Shown: positions 44,248-53,412, counted from the stretch's first letter. The stretch is 64,000 nt of DNA from JAJDOD01 sp050299835 (GCA_050299835.1 JBNKWP010000004.1:186001-250000); one strand, 5' to 3'. A program made the numbers and translations. The notes: generated by a model from the sequence alone, not told the origin.

Positions 44248-44877
44248 ATGGCAGAAGATCCGTTTGGTTTCGACCTGAGTGTGTCCAACGATAAAAAGAA
44301 ACGTCAACGCACCCGTCGCGGCATGTCAGGTGCATTCGAGACGTCCACACGGGCCTGCGAACATCCGGGATGTCAGGAAACCGGGCAATATCGCGCACCG
44401 AAATCTCCGGACGACCTCGACGAATTCTATTGGTTCTGCAAGGACCACGTGCGCGAGTACAATCTGAAATGGAACTTCTTCCAGGGTCAGACCGAGGACG
44501 AGATGAACGCCCAGATGGACAAGGATCGCGTCTGGGAGCGTGAGACAAAGCCTTTCGGCAAAAAAAGCGAGGAACAGCGCGCCTGGTCTCGCCTCGGCAT
44601 CGAGGACCCGCACCAGATCCTGGGCGAGAACGCCACGCGCAATCCCGGCAAGTCGATCACCGGCACCCGCAAGCTGCCGCCCACGGAACGCCGCGCCCTG
44701 GATATCCTTGAGGCCAAAGACCACTGGACCAAGGCTGAAATTCGCAAGTCTTACAAGGCATTGATCAAAGTTCTTCACCCGGACATGAACGGCGGCGACC
44801 GCGGGCATGAGGAACAGCTTTCGGAAGTCGTCTGGGCCTGGGACCAGATCAAGGAAAGCCGCAACTTCCAGACCTGA
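44248..44877 (+). CDS. J-domain (DnaJ-class) protein
   Basis: In this 209-residue protein the J domain sits at the C-terminus (about 148-209), with helix II TKAEIRKSYKALIKVLHPD carrying the HPD tripeptide that stimulates DnaK. The N-terminal part has a Cys-His cluster (ACEHPGCQETGQY...FWFCKDH-like) that may bind zinc, followed by an aromatic-rich region. It is therefore a specialised co-chaperone rather than DnaJ itself. Start ATG 44248 follows AAAGGCAGG. A strong hairpin follows the gene. Confidence 0.9.
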   Translation: MAEDPFGFDLSVSNDKKKRQRTRRGMSGAFETSTRACEHPGCQETGQYRAPKSPDDLDEFYWFCKDHVREYNLKWNFFQGQTEDEMNAQMDKDRVWERETKPFGKKSEEQRAWSRLGIEDPHQILGENATRNPGKSITGTRKLPPTERRALDILEAKDHWTKAEIRKSYKALIKVLHPDMNGGDRGHEEQLSEVVWAWDQIKESRNFQT

Positions 44878-44903
44878 AGGCGCAGACCGCCCCGGAATCG
44901 AAA

Positions 44904-44932
44904 CCGCCTTCGGCTAGGGGAACCGAAGGCGG
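44904..44932 (+). terminator. Hairpin after J-domain gene
   Basis: Perfect 10-bp stem CCGCCTTCGG (44904-44913)/CCGAAGGCGG (44923-44932), 9-base loop, 27 bases after the stop codon. No T run follows. Confidence 0.6.
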
Positions 44933-45059
44933 GTACGAGCGTGCTTCGAAGGGTGGACCGAAGCGTGTGAGAGTATTGACATTATAGATACTATGCCGGC
45001 CTGCAGTTCGCCCGTCTGCCTCGTTCAGAGTTTGTGCAGAATTTGCAGGACTTGCACCC

Positions 45060-47501
45060 ATGCGCGCAGAGGTTCCGACATCATGCGACATGGCCGATTT
45101 ACGATTCGTCAAACCGACATGGCTAGGACATACCGGGCGTTCTACTGCGGATAGGTTTCTGATGGCGTTCTTACCCGATTTGGCGATTTCGGACTGGTCG
45201 GTCTCTCGACGGATCAACGTGATAACCGCCGGTCTCGCAGTCGCGGTGCTCCTCGTCGGCTGCGTTGGTCTGTTCTCCACCAGTCGCGTCGCCCGCATGC
45301 TAACGCTCTATCAGGCCGAAACCGGTCACTTGCTGTCGCTACCGCATCTCCAGGAGCAGGTGCGTGCCCTGGAACAGGCGGAACGTAACTACAGCGTCAC
45401 GACCACCGCGGAGGATGCCGCCCTGGCCACCGTCCATCTCGACGCCGCCCGCCAGTCGATCGAATCGCTGCGATCTCTCGCCGACCGGGATCCGCGACTG
45501 TACGAAAGCCTGCAGGAGACGTTGGCTCAGCTCGACGGTTTCGCGGCCGATTTCGAAACCGTGCGGGACATCAAGGGCGCCCAGGCGGCGCGCGCCGAGG
45601 CGATGATCGGGATCGGCAACGACATGGCCGCCGAAATCCGGGCCATGCGTGCCAGCCTCGAAGCCGCGCCCGAAGTCAAGCCTGAGGCGATCCAGGCGCT
45701 GACCGACACGCTTCTCGCCTTCACCTGGATGCGCCTTGCATCGGAACGATTCCTCGTCACCGGCGCGGAGGAGGATTGGGAAATGGTGCAGGAACACCAG
45801 GGCCAGGCCGAGGATTTGGTGAAGCTCTCAATCAGGAACGTCCGTGCAGCGGAATTCCGCAAGCCGCTCAGGGACATGAAAAAGCAGATCAAATCCTATC
45901 GGACCAATGTTGAAGACAGTATCGAAGGCGCGCGCGACGAGCGCGATCTTCACGCCCGGACCCGTGCGCGGGTGCAGAAAATCGACGGCAATATCGACAC
46001 CATGGTCGGTATCCTTCAGGCGCGACAGGAAGATCTGGCGCACCAGGCCGACCTCGCCCGGCAACTCGCGGTCGTCCTCAGCGTTTTGTTCTCCGTCGCC
46101 GCACTTGCGGCGGGATGGTACACCGCCCGCCGGATCCAGGCCGATACTTTGGTCAAGATGCGGACCTCGACATCCGAGATGCAGCGGCTCGCCAGTGGCG
46201 ATCTCGAGATTACGATCAGCAACAGCGGATCGCCGAACGAATTCGGCGAAATGGCGCGGGCGCTCGAAGTCTTCCGCGACAACGCGGTTGAAGCAAGGGC
46301 GCTCGCGGAGCGCCAGCGCGACCATGAGGAGGCCGAACGTCGCCGCAAGGAAGGAGAGGTCGAACAGCGCAGGGCCGACGAGGCCGCGACCGCAGCGCGG
46401 GTGGAGGATGCGCGGCGCGCGACGCTGCACGAGCTTCGCAACTCGGTGGGTGCCGTGGTCGACGCCGGTGCGCAAGGCGATTTCAGCCGCAGGATCAGCG
46501 TGGAATTCAGCGAACCGGAACTCACGGATCTGGCCCAGTCCGTCAATCGTCTGGTCGACAACGTCGATACCGGCCTCGCCGAAGTCGTCCGCGTTCTCGA
46601 TGCCCTGGCATCCGGCGATCTGAGCGACAGGATGACGGGAGAGTTCCACGGTGCCTTTGCCGAGCTTCAGGGCAATATCAACCAGACCTTCGATCGGCTC
46701 GGCACCCTTGTCGCGGACATCACCGCGCAGTGTGATCACGTCAGTGGGCGTGCGACGGCAATGATCGAACAGGCCGAGGAACTCGCGGGCCGCGCCGTCC
46801 GGCAAGCCGCCTCCCTCGAGGAAACCTCGGCGGCCATGTCCCAGATCGCAGACAGCACCCGGTCGAGCGCGAAGGATGCCTCTGGCGCGGCCAGAACGGC
46901 ACAGGACGTCTCCGAGCAGGTGAAGATGGCCGACAGCGTCGTCACGGACGCCGTCGGAGCCATGGCGGATATCAGCGTGGCGTCCGCCAAGATCGGCGAC
47001 ATCGTTGGCATGATTGAAGACATCGCCTTCCGGACCAACCTGCTGGCGCTGAATGCTTCGGTCGAGGCGGCACGCGCCGGTCCCGCCGGGCGGGGCTTTG
47101 CCGTGGTCGCGGCCGAGGTGCGGGCACTTGCGCAACGCTCGGGCGAGGCCTCGGGTGACATCAAGACCCTCATCGACGAAAGCGCCGAACAGGTCGCCCG
47201 CGGTGTCGCCTTGGTAGAGAAGACCGGCGAAACGCTCGAGACGATCATTTCCTCGGTCTCCGGCACCGCCGATACGTTGCTCCACCTGACGGAAGCCGCC
47301 AACGAACAGGTCACCAACGTGGAGGAGGTGACGTCATCCATCACCGAACTCGACTCGATCACTCAGAATAACGCCACCCTCGCGGATCAGGGCCGCGACG
47401 CCGCCTCGGATGTGGGCGTCCAGGCCCAGACCATGCGCACCCTCGTCGGCTGGTTCCGCACTGCCGGGGAAGACGGGAACAGCGTGATCGCGGCCGAATG
47501 A
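45060..47501 (+). CDS. Methyl-accepting chemotaxis protein
   Basis: This transmembrane chemoreceptor has up to 813 residues. TM1 is about 53-75 (INVITAGLAVAVLLVGCVGLF). A long helical periplasmic sensor of four-helix-bundle type is about 76-335, and TM2 about 338-357. Then come HAMP (ASGDLEITISNS), a coiled linker rich in Glu/Arg, a second HAMP-like unit (DALASGDLSDRM), and the MCP signalling hairpin with RTNLLALNASVEAARAG and EVRALAQRSGEASGDIKTLI. There is no CheR-docking pentapeptide. ATGs at 45090 and 45162 are alternative starts; 45162 gives a more usual N-terminus. No che genes are adjacent. Confidence 0.92.
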   Translation: MRAEVPTSCDMADLRFVKPTWLGHTGRSTADRFLMAFLPDLAISDWSVSRRINVITAGLAVAVLLVGCVGLFSTSRVARMLTLYQAETGHLLSLPHLQEQVRALEQAERNYSVTTTAEDAALATVHLDAARQSIESLRSLADRDPRLYESLQETLAQLDGFAADFETVRDIKGAQAARAEAMIGIGNDMAAEIRAMRASLEAAPEVKPEAIQALTDTLLAFTWMRLASERFLVTGAEEDWEMVQEHQGQAEDLVKLSIRNVRAAEFRKPLRDMKKQIKSYRTNVEDSIEGARDERDLHARTRARVQKIDGNIDTMVGILQARQEDLAHQADLARQLAVVLSVLFSVAALAAGWYTARRIQADTLVKMRTSTSEMQRLASGDLEITISNSGSPNEFGEMARALEVFRDNAVEARALAERQRDHEEAERRRKEGEVEQRRADEAATAARVEDARRATLHELRNSVGAVVDAGAQGDFSRRISVEFSEPELTDLAQSVNRLVDNVDTGLAEVVRVLDALASGDLSDRMTGEFHGAFAELQGNINQTFDRLGTLVADITAQCDHVSGRATAMIEQAEELAGRAVRQAASLEETSAAMSQIADSTRSSAKDASGAARTAQDVSEQVKMADSVVTDAVGAMADISVASAKIGDIVGMIEDIAFRTNLLALNASVEAARAGPAGRGFAVVAAEVRALAQRSGEASGDIKTLIDESAEQVARGVALVEKTGETLETIISSVSGTADTLLHLTEAANEQVTNVEEVTSSITELDSITQNNATLADQGRDAASDVGVQAQTMRTLVGWFRTAGEDGNSVIAAE

Positions 47502-47558
47502 TCCCCCATTTGTCCGCGCCGCCGGGACGGTACGGCACCACCAAGGGAGATCACTGGT

Positions 47559-48023
47559 TCAGGCAGCCTTGAAGACAAGGCTCACGCCATTCAGGCAATG
47601 ACGCTTTCCCGTCGGCGCCGGGCCATCGTCGAAGATATGCCCGAAATGACTGCCGCAGCGGCGGCAATGCACTTCCGTCCTGACCGAGAAGAGCTTGCGG
47701 TCGGGCTTGGTCCTGACCGCGTTCGGCAGGGACTGGTAGAAGGATGGCCAACCAGTCCCGCTGTCGAACTTATGCTTGGAGGAATAGACCGCCAGGTCAC
47801 ATCCCCGGCAGTGATAGGTTCCCGGATCGTAGTTCTTGTCGAGCGGGCTGGACCCGGACCGTTCGGTCCCTTCCCTGCGCATCACCTTGTATTCGGCGCT
47901 GGTTAGCATCGCGCGCCATTCCGCATCCGTCCGCGTCACCTCGAAGGCGGCAAAGACCCTTACGGGGATGGTGGTTGCGGCGGCACCTGCGATTGCGGTG
48001 GCCATGAAACTGCGTCTGTCCAT
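47559..48023 (-). CDS. msrB: Secreted peptide-methionine (R)-S-oxide reductase
   Basis: The 154-residue precursor has a twin-arginine leader (MDRRSFMATAIAGAA), so the folded enzyme is exported to the periplasm. The MsrB fold has zinc cysteines Cys72/Cys75 and Cys120/Cys123, SGTGWPSFYQ, and catalytic Cys143 in RHCLNGVSL (usually R-Y-C-x-N-S). It repairs oxidised methionine in envelope proteins. No MsrA is beside it. The leader and the His in place of the usual Tyr are the notable variations. Confidence 0.93.
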   Translation of the reverse strand: MDRRSFMATAIAGAAATTIPVRVFAAFEVTRTDAEWRAMLTSAEYKVMRREGTERSGSSPLDKNYDPGTYHCRGCDLAVYSSKHKFDSGTGWPSFYQSLPNAVRTKPDRKLFSVRTEVHCRRCGSHFGHIFDDGPAPTGKRHCLNGVSLVFKAA

Positions 48024-48207
48024 CGTACGAACTCCTTCAATTCGCCACTACACGTAGGCCAAGAGGCGCTCACAGAGAACTCACAATGGCTTGGGGTCGC
48101 CGTAACATCTCATTCGGCAACCCGTACCGCATTGTCGCCGAAGTTGACCGCCAGAATTGGGGGAACAGCAGAATTTGCTGCCAACCTCGTTATTTAGGCA
48201 GGCAAAG

Positions 48208-48837
48208 ATGTCTCAAAAACCTATTCGCCGTCGATTGTATTCTACCAGACCTTTGTCTGCCCACTGATCCGGCTGGCGCTCCTGCCCTACTACATCGTGG
48301 TGCTGACCCTTGCCGTATTCCGGCCGCCAAATGAAATCAGGTGGGTGACGAAATCGGTCCTTGAACAGATCAAGGTGCCAATTCACAGCACAGTGGACAC
48401 ACGTGCCGACGCCATCCGGTCCTACGCCGCGGACCTGTTGGCCAATCAGAACTTTGCAGAACGTGCCGACTGGCTTGTCGCGGATGAACGGAAGATCGAC
48501 GAAGCACGGGGCGATGACCCCCCGGACGAGGCGCGTCTGCGTGACCTCGCACGAGGCCTGCGCAGCCACATCATTCGCAATTGTCTTGTCGAGATCGACA
48601 GTTCGGTCTGGGACGACGGCACCTTACTTCCGCTCGCGCTCGTCGCGTGGAAGGATTGCCTGCCCGCTACCGTTGGCACAGCAAGCGCCCCGCCCATGTC
48701 AGAACGGGGCGCCGCACTTGCACCCGCGCACTGGTCAACCACTCCGACGTTTCGCCAAAACCAACGCCATGCTCGCAGATGTGAGCGAACAATCGGTAAA
48801 CGAGGCCGCGGACCGCTTGCACGCATCCATCAAATGA
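48208..48837 (+). pseudogene. Possible frameshifted, decayed gene upstream of cobS
   Basis: The 861 bp between msrB and cobS show protein-like sequence in two frames. A start with AGGCAGG and MSQKPIRRRLYSTRP is in one frame (from 48208, stop 48265). A coding-looking body in another frame runs from about 48243 to 48700, including LIRLALLPYYIVVLTLAVF and ADWLVADERKIDEARG. A tail FAKTNAMLADVSEQSVNEAA returns to the first frame and ends at 48837. This fits two frame disruptions in one former gene of about 200 residues, with an N-terminal membrane helix. Codon choice in the body matches the genome. I do not recognise the family. Confidence 0.35.
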
Positions 48838-48884
48838 GGCAGTTGAAGCCGCGACCCAATGGTCAGGTCGAAACGAGGTGTGAG

Positions 48885-49859
48885 ATGACGGAAAACGTGG
48901 TGAAACCGACCGAAGAGATGGACCTCTACGATGTTTTCGGGATCGAAAGCGAAATGAAGGTCAAAGGCTTCGCCGAGCGCACGGACCGCGTGCCGGAAGT
49001 TGACACGACCTACAAGTTCGACCCCGAGACCACGCTCGCGATCCTCGCCGGGTTCCAATACAACCGCCGCGTCATCATCCAGGGCTATCACGGCACCGGC
49101 AAATCGACCCATATCGAACAGGTCGCCGCCCGGCTGAACTGGCCCTGCGTGCGGGTGAACCTCGACAGCCACATCTCCCGCATCGACCTGATCGGCAAGG
49201 ACGCGATCAAGCTGAAAGACGGCGTGCAGGTCACCGAGTTCCAGGAAGGCATCCTGCCCTGGGCGCTGCGCAACCCCACCGCCATCGTCTTCGACGAATA
49301 TGACGCGGGCCGCGCCGACGTGATGTTCGTGATCCAGCGTGTGCTGGAAACCGACGGCAAACTGACGCTGCTGGACCAGAACGAGGTTATCACCCCGCAC
49401 CCCTATTTCCGCCTGTTTGCGACGGCCAACACCGTCGGCCTCGGCGACACGACAGGCCTCTATCACGGCACCCAGCAGATTAACCAAGCGCAGATGGACC
49501 GCTGGTCGCTCGTCTGCACGCTGAACTACCTCAGCCACGACGCCGAGGCTGCCATCGTCCTGTCGAAAGCGCCGCATTACAACACCGACAAGGGTCGCAA
49601 GATCGTGAACCAGATGGTGACCGTCGCCGACCTGACGCGGACCGCCTTCATGAATGGCGATCTCTCGACAGTGATGAGCCCCCGGACGGTCATCAACTGG
49701 GCGCTGAATGCCGAGATCTTCCGCAATGTCGGCTACGCCTTCCGGCTGACTTTCCTCAACAAATGCGACGAGCTTGAACGCCAGACGGTGGCCGAGTTCT
49801 ACCAACGCTGCTTCGACGAGGAACTGCCCGAAAGCGCCGCGAGTGTCGCGGTCGCCTGA
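48885..49859 (+). CDS. cobS: Cobaltochelatase subunit CobS
   Basis: This 324-residue AAA+ ATPase of the aerobic cobalt chelatase (CobNST) inserts cobalt into hydrogenobyrinic acid a,c-diamide during B12 synthesis. Walker A is GYHGTGKST at 67-75, Walker B TAIVFDEYDAG near 128, and sensor region FRLFATANTVGLGD. The ATG at 48885 (MTENVV) follows GAGGTGTGAG and gives the standard length; the longer frame upstream belongs to the decayed region. Its partner cobT is 1.7 kb downstream, separated by three genes. Confidence 0.96.
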   Translation: MTENVVKPTEEMDLYDVFGIESEMKVKGFAERTDRVPEVDTTYKFDPETTLAILAGFQYNRRVIIQGYHGTGKSTHIEQVAARLNWPCVRVNLDSHISRIDLIGKDAIKLKDGVQVTEFQEGILPWALRNPTAIVFDEYDAGRADVMFVIQRVLETDGKLTLLDQNEVITPHPYFRLFATANTVGLGDTTGLYHGTQQINQAQMDRWSLVCTLNYLSHDAEAAIVLSKAPHYNTDKGRKIVNQMVTVADLTRTAFMNGDLSTVMSPRTVINWALNAEIFRNVGYAFRLTFLNKCDELERQTVAEFYQRCFDEELPESAASVAVA

Positions 49860-49865
49860 CGCAAA

Positions 49866-49928
49866 CTCCGACGCGGTCACCTACGATTTCCGCGTCGGAA
49901 ATCTCAGCGAAGTTCGCGCCGAACGCCG
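49866..49928. repeat. Partly decayed copy of the GACGC/GCGTC hairpin array
   Basis: Just after the cobS stop are three units. CTCC-GACGC-GG at 49866-49876 keeps the loop but has lost most of its stem. GATTTCC-GCGTC-GGAAATC at 49885-49903 is perfect and identical to the core of hairpin H3 of the 39954-40050 array. AGTTC-GCGCC-GAAC at about 49911-49924 matches H4 with one loop change and broken outer pairs. A separate ACGCCGC/GCGGCGT hairpin follows at about 49952-49968. Confidence 0.75.
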
Positions 49929-50027
49929 TATTCCCTGACTCCACAAAGTCACACGCCGCGCTGCGGCGTCCTCAAGAAACCGCATTTGTTTCACGATTGA
50001 GCAGTATTTCTCGTCTATGCTCATATT

Positions 50028-50405
50028 ATGAGCGTTTTGAGAACAATCGGTTTCTGCGTTCTGGGCGTCGTCTTGGCGAGTTCCGCCTACGCCTCGGACG
50101 ATCCACTGCGCATATTCGCCTCCTGCGCCGGACGCCTCTCTGCCACGATGGAACATCAATGGCTCATGGGCGATCCGAATTCCGACCGAACGGAAGCGCA
50201 ACGGGAAGCCATGCTGTCATTGGTCGACGCGATCATGGCTCCCGATCAGGGCCGCGACGTGCTCTCCTGGCGGATTGAGGCAAAGCAGGCGCATTCGGTC
50301 CTTTTGACACGCGCCACCTTCAACGATGACGCCGAAGACGCCGCCTGGGCCCTGACACGGGCCCAAACCCAGCTCGGCGCCTGCACGGGTCTGCTTCTCA
50401 GCTAG
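50028..50405 (+). CDS. Secreted hypothetical protein
   Basis: The 125-residue precursor has a Sec signal (GFCVLGVVLASSAYA, cleavage near 22). The mature part is about 100 residues, helical, and has two cysteines (FASCAGRLSA and LGACTGLLL) that could form a disulfide. It lies between cobS and the flavin reductase gene. I do not recognise a family. Confidence 0.75.
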   Translation: MSVLRTIGFCVLGVVLASSAYASDDPLRIFASCAGRLSATMEHQWLMGDPNSDRTEAQREAMLSLVDAIMAPDQGRDVLSWRIEAKQAHSVLLTRATFNDDAEDAAWALTRAQTQLGACTGLLLS

Positions 50406-50407
50406 GC

Positions 50408-51013
50408 TCAGGCCGCTTCGGCCAAATCCTCGGCGCGAGCCGCTTTCGTCGCGCGTGTCCACCAGTCCAGGTCGCTGAACATCGCATCAACGGAGGGTTG
50501 CAATACGTTCTCGATCTCCGACATCTCGCCGTTCTGCCCCATCGGGTGAACCTTCAGGAACTCGCCTCCAGCGATATGAACGGCCGAACGGATCGGAACC
50601 ATCTGAAGCTCAACACCGATCCCGCGCAGATGTTCGGCTGCACGCGCCGCGCCGACGCCGCCATAGCCGACGATCGCCATCGGTTTGCGCACCCATTCCT
50701 TATAGGCTTGGTCAATCGCGTTCTTGAGCGCTCCGGAGATCGAGTGGTTGTACTCGGCGGTCACGAAGATGTAGCCGTCGAATTCCGCCAGCTTGTTCTG
50801 CCAGGCGACGGCTTTCGGATCTTCGGAGGGCATCCACATGTTCGACGCCTTCTCATCGAAGAACGGCAGGTCGAATTCTGCGAGGTCCAGGATCTCGACC
50901 TCCCAGTCGGAGCGCGCGCCTGCCTTCTCGGCAATCCATTTGCCAGGCTTCTCGACGAAGCGACTGTCGCGGGTCGAACCGTAGATCACGGCGATGCGGG
51001 GTTTCTGTGTCAT
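50408..51013 (-). CDS. NAD(P)H-dependent FMN reductase
   Basis: This 201-residue flavodoxin-fold reductase (FMN_red family) has the FMN phosphate loop IYGSTRDSRFVEKPG. TAEYNHSISGALKNAIDQ and IVGYGGVGAARAAEHLR are typical of chromate/quinone reductases such as YieF/AzoR relatives. It reduces quinones or azo compounds using NAD(P)H and guards against electrophile stress. ATG 51013 is chosen; an extension upstream would enter the promoter. It is divergent from an HxlR regulator that probably controls it. Confidence 0.92.
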   Translation of the reverse strand: MTQKPRIAVIYGSTRDSRFVEKPGKWIAEKAGARSDWEVEILDLAEFDLPFFDEKASNMWMPSEDPKAVAWQNKLAEFDGYIFVTAEYNHSISGALKNAIDQAYKEWVRKPMAIVGYGGVGAARAAEHLRGIGVELQMVPIRSAVHIAGGEFLKVHPMGQNGEMSEIENVLQPSVDAMFSDLDWWTRATKAARAEDLAEAA

Positions 51014-51117
51014 CTCTGGTATCCTTTGGGTGCGAGGTATATATTGGTAACTAGCAGCAACATGGTGAGTTCCGCCGCTGCCGCAAGAAGGCACGAAAAC
51101 TGCACGAGGATACGAAG

Positions 51118-51489
51118 ATGACAGCAGGTCACCCGGAAGAAACCTGTCAGACGATCAGCGAACTGCTTGCCCGCGTGGGCGACAAGTGGACCATCCAGGT
51201 GATCCGCGTGCTTGGCGACGAGCCGAAGCGCTTCAACGCACTGCGAAGGGAAATCACTGATATCTCTCAAAAAATGCTCGCCACCACGCTTCGCAAACTG
51301 GAGCGCGACGGCTTCGTCAGCCGCTCGGTCGAACCCACCACGCCGCCAAGTGTGACCTATGCGCTGACGCCCCTTGGAGAGGAGCTTCGGAACCCCGTGT
51401 TCGCGCTTGCACAATGGACCAGCGAAAACGCACAGCGCATTCACGCGGCGCGCGACGAATTCGACGCTCGCGAACGGTCCGCCGCCTGA
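51118..51489 (+). CDS. HxlR-family transcriptional regulator
   Basis: This 123-residue winged-helix protein has DKWTIQVIRVLGDEPKRFNAL, then REITDISQKMLATTLRKLERDG and the wing SVEPTTPPSVTYALTPLGEEL, all typical of HxlR/YodB. It has one Cys near the N-terminus (EETCQTISELL, Cys10), the position used for redox sensing in YodB/HypR-type members. Divergent from an FMN reductase, so it likely represses that gene until quinone or oxidant stress. The 104-bp gap contains the imperfect palindromic run GGTATATATTGGTAAC, a possible operator. Confidence 0.9.
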   Translation: MTAGHPEETCQTISELLARVGDKWTIQVIRVLGDEPKRFNALRREITDISQKMLATTLRKLERDGFVSRSVEPTTPPSVTYALTPLGEELRNPVFALAQWTSENAQRIHAARDEFDARERSAA

Positions 51490-51534
51490 TTTCAACCTCT
51501 TGTTCCGGCTCGCCCGGAATGGTTTACGGTGCCC

Positions 51535-53409
51535 ATGAACAAGCCCAACGACAACCCGGCCGATCCTTTCAAGAAGGCCCTTGCGGAAGCCACCAAGACG
51601 CTGGCCGACGACACGGAACTGTCGGTGAGTTTCAGCGTCGACCCGCCAGGCATGACGGCCGAAGGCGTGCGCCTGCCGCAGGTCACCCGGCGCATGACGC
51701 GCGAGGAAGTGCTGAACGCGCGCGGCACCGCCGACCGCTTCGCCATGCGGCGCAAGCATCACAACGAGGCGACGTTCAACCGCTACGCGCCGGACGGGCA
51801 ACTGGCCCGCGACATCTATGAAGCGATGGAAATGGCCCGGTGCGAGGCGATGGGCGCCCGCGAAATGCCCGGCACATCCAAGAACATCGACGCGGTGATC
51901 GAAACCGACGCCCGCCGCAAGGGCTATGACCAGGTGACGACCGCCTCCGAAGCGCCGCTTTCCGTCGCCGCCGGTTACATGGTGCGCCAGTTGGCCTCCG
52001 GCCGCGACCTGCCGCCCGGTGCCGATCACCTGCTCGACCTCTGGCGTCCTTTCATCGAGGAACAGGCGGGCGAGACGCTGGAAGCCTTAAGCGACAAGCT
52101 CTCCGATCAGGCAGCCTTCGCGAAATTTGCCCGGCAGGTCATCACCGATCTCGGCTATGGCGATCAGCTGGGCGACGACCCCGACGACCTCGACAGCGAC
52201 GCCGAACCGGAAGCGGCAGAAGACGCGAACGAGGAGCAGGACCCGAATTCCGAGGACGAAGCCTCCAACGAGCAGGACAGCTCGGACATGGCAGCGGATT
52301 CGTCCGAGGAGCAGACCGACGACGACGCGGAATCCGAACTCGTCATGGACGAAATGGCGGAAACCGAGGGCGGCGAAGAAACCGAAATGCCGATGGGCGA
52401 CGCGGAGATCGAACCCGGCCCGCCCCTGCCGATCAGCGAAGCCGACCCGAACTACTCCGTCTACACCGCTGAATTCGATGAGGAAATCGCAGCCGAGGAT
52501 CTGGCCGAGCCGGAGGAACTCGAACGGCTCCGCGCCTATCTCGACCAGCAGNNNNNNNNNNAGGGCGCGGTCAGCCGGCTGGCCAACAAGCTGCAACGCC
52601 GCTTGCAGGCCCAGCAGAACCGGACCTGGCAGTTCGATCTTGAGGAAGGCACGCTGGACGCGGGCCGCCTTGCCCGGATCGTCGCCAACCCGACCGTGCC
52701 GCTTGCCTACAAACAGGAAAAGGACATGGAGTTCCGCGACACCGTCGTAACTCTCCTGCTCGACAATTCCGGCTCAATGCGCGGCCGCCCGATCTCCATC
52801 GCCGCGATCTGCGCCGATGTCCTGGCCCGCACGCTTGAACGTTGCTCGGTCAAGGTAGAAATCCTTGGCTTCACCACCCGCGCCTGGAAGGGCGGGCTGG
52901 CGCGTGAGAAATGGCTGGCTGACGGGCGCCCGCAATTGCCGGGCCGTCTGAACGATCTGCGCCACATCGTCTACAAATCCGCCGACGCTCCGTGGCGACG
53001 GACCCGCGAGAATCTCGGGCTGATGATGAAAGAGGGACTTCTGAAGGAAAACATCGACGGCGAGGCGCTCGAATGGGCACACCGCCGGATGGTCCAGCGG
53101 CAGGAAGCGCGTCGCATCCTTATGGTGATCTCCGACGGCGCGCCGGTCGACGATTCAACCCTGTCGGTCAACCCCGCGAACTTCCTGGAAAAACACCTCC
53201 GCGACGTGATCGCCATGATCGAACGCCGCAAGGCTGTGGAGCTTCTCGCTATCGGAATCGGCCACGACGTGACGCGTTACTACGACCGGGCCGTGACGAT
53301 TAACGATGTGGATCAGTTGGCCGGTGCCATGACCGAACAGTTGGCCGCGCTGTTCGAAAGCGATCCGCAGCAGCGCAGACGCCTCGCCCGTCTGAAAATG
53401 GCAGTCTGA
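51535..53409 (+). CDS. cobT: Cobaltochelatase subunit CobT (interrupted by N gap)
   Basis: A chain of about 624 residues partners CobS in the CobNST chelatase. The N-terminal half is helical and ends in a very acidic stretch (about 220-335, runs of Asp/Glu). The C-terminal von Willebrand A domain has the MIDAS motif LLLDNSGSMRG near 400 and VISDGAPVDDST. The frame stays open across the 10 unknown bases at 52552-52561, so about four residues are undetermined. The start may be ATG 51535 or GTG 51529. Confidence 0.94.
   Translation: MNKPNDNPADPFKKALAEATKTLADDTELSVSFSVDPPGMTAEGVRLPQVTRRMTREEVLNARGTADRFAMRRKHHNEATFNRYAPDGQLARDIYEAMEMARCEAMGAREMPGTSKNIDAVIETDARRKGYDQVTTASEAPLSVAAGYMVRQLASGRDLPPGADHLLDLWRPFIEEQAGETLEALSDKLSDQAAFAKFARQVITDLGYGDQLGDDPDDLDSDAEPEAAEDANEEQDPNSEDEASNEQDSSDMAADSSEEQTDDDAESELVMDEMAETEGGEETEMPMGDAEIEPGPPLPISEADPNYSVYTAEFDEEIAAEDLAEPEELERLRAYLDQQXXXXGAVSRLANKLQRRLQAQQNRTWQFDLEEGTLDAGRLARIVANPTVPLAYKQEKDMEFRDTVVTLLLDNSGSMRGRPISIAAICADVLARTLERCSVKVEILGFTTRAWKGGLAREKWLADGRPQLPGRLNDLRHIVYKSADAPWRRTRENLGLMMKEGLLKENIDGEALEWAHRRMVQRQEARRILMVISDGAPVDDSTLSVNPANFLEKHLRDVIAMIERRKAVELLAIGIGHDVTRYYDRAVTINDVDQLAGAMTEQLAALFESDPQQRRRLARLKMAV
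52552..52561. other. Assembly gap (10 N)
   Basis: Ten undetermined bases lie within cobT, between the acidic region and the conserved GAVSRLANKLQRRL helix. The flanking frame is preserved, so the true gap is probably close to this length or differs by a multiple of three. Confidence 0.98.
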
Positions 53410-53412
53410 GGA

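Noticed and set aside
52200..52500. Highly acidic repeated Asp/Glu codons in cobT, which could suggest an error or insertion.
   Set aside because: A long acidic linker between the helical and VWA parts is normal for CobT.
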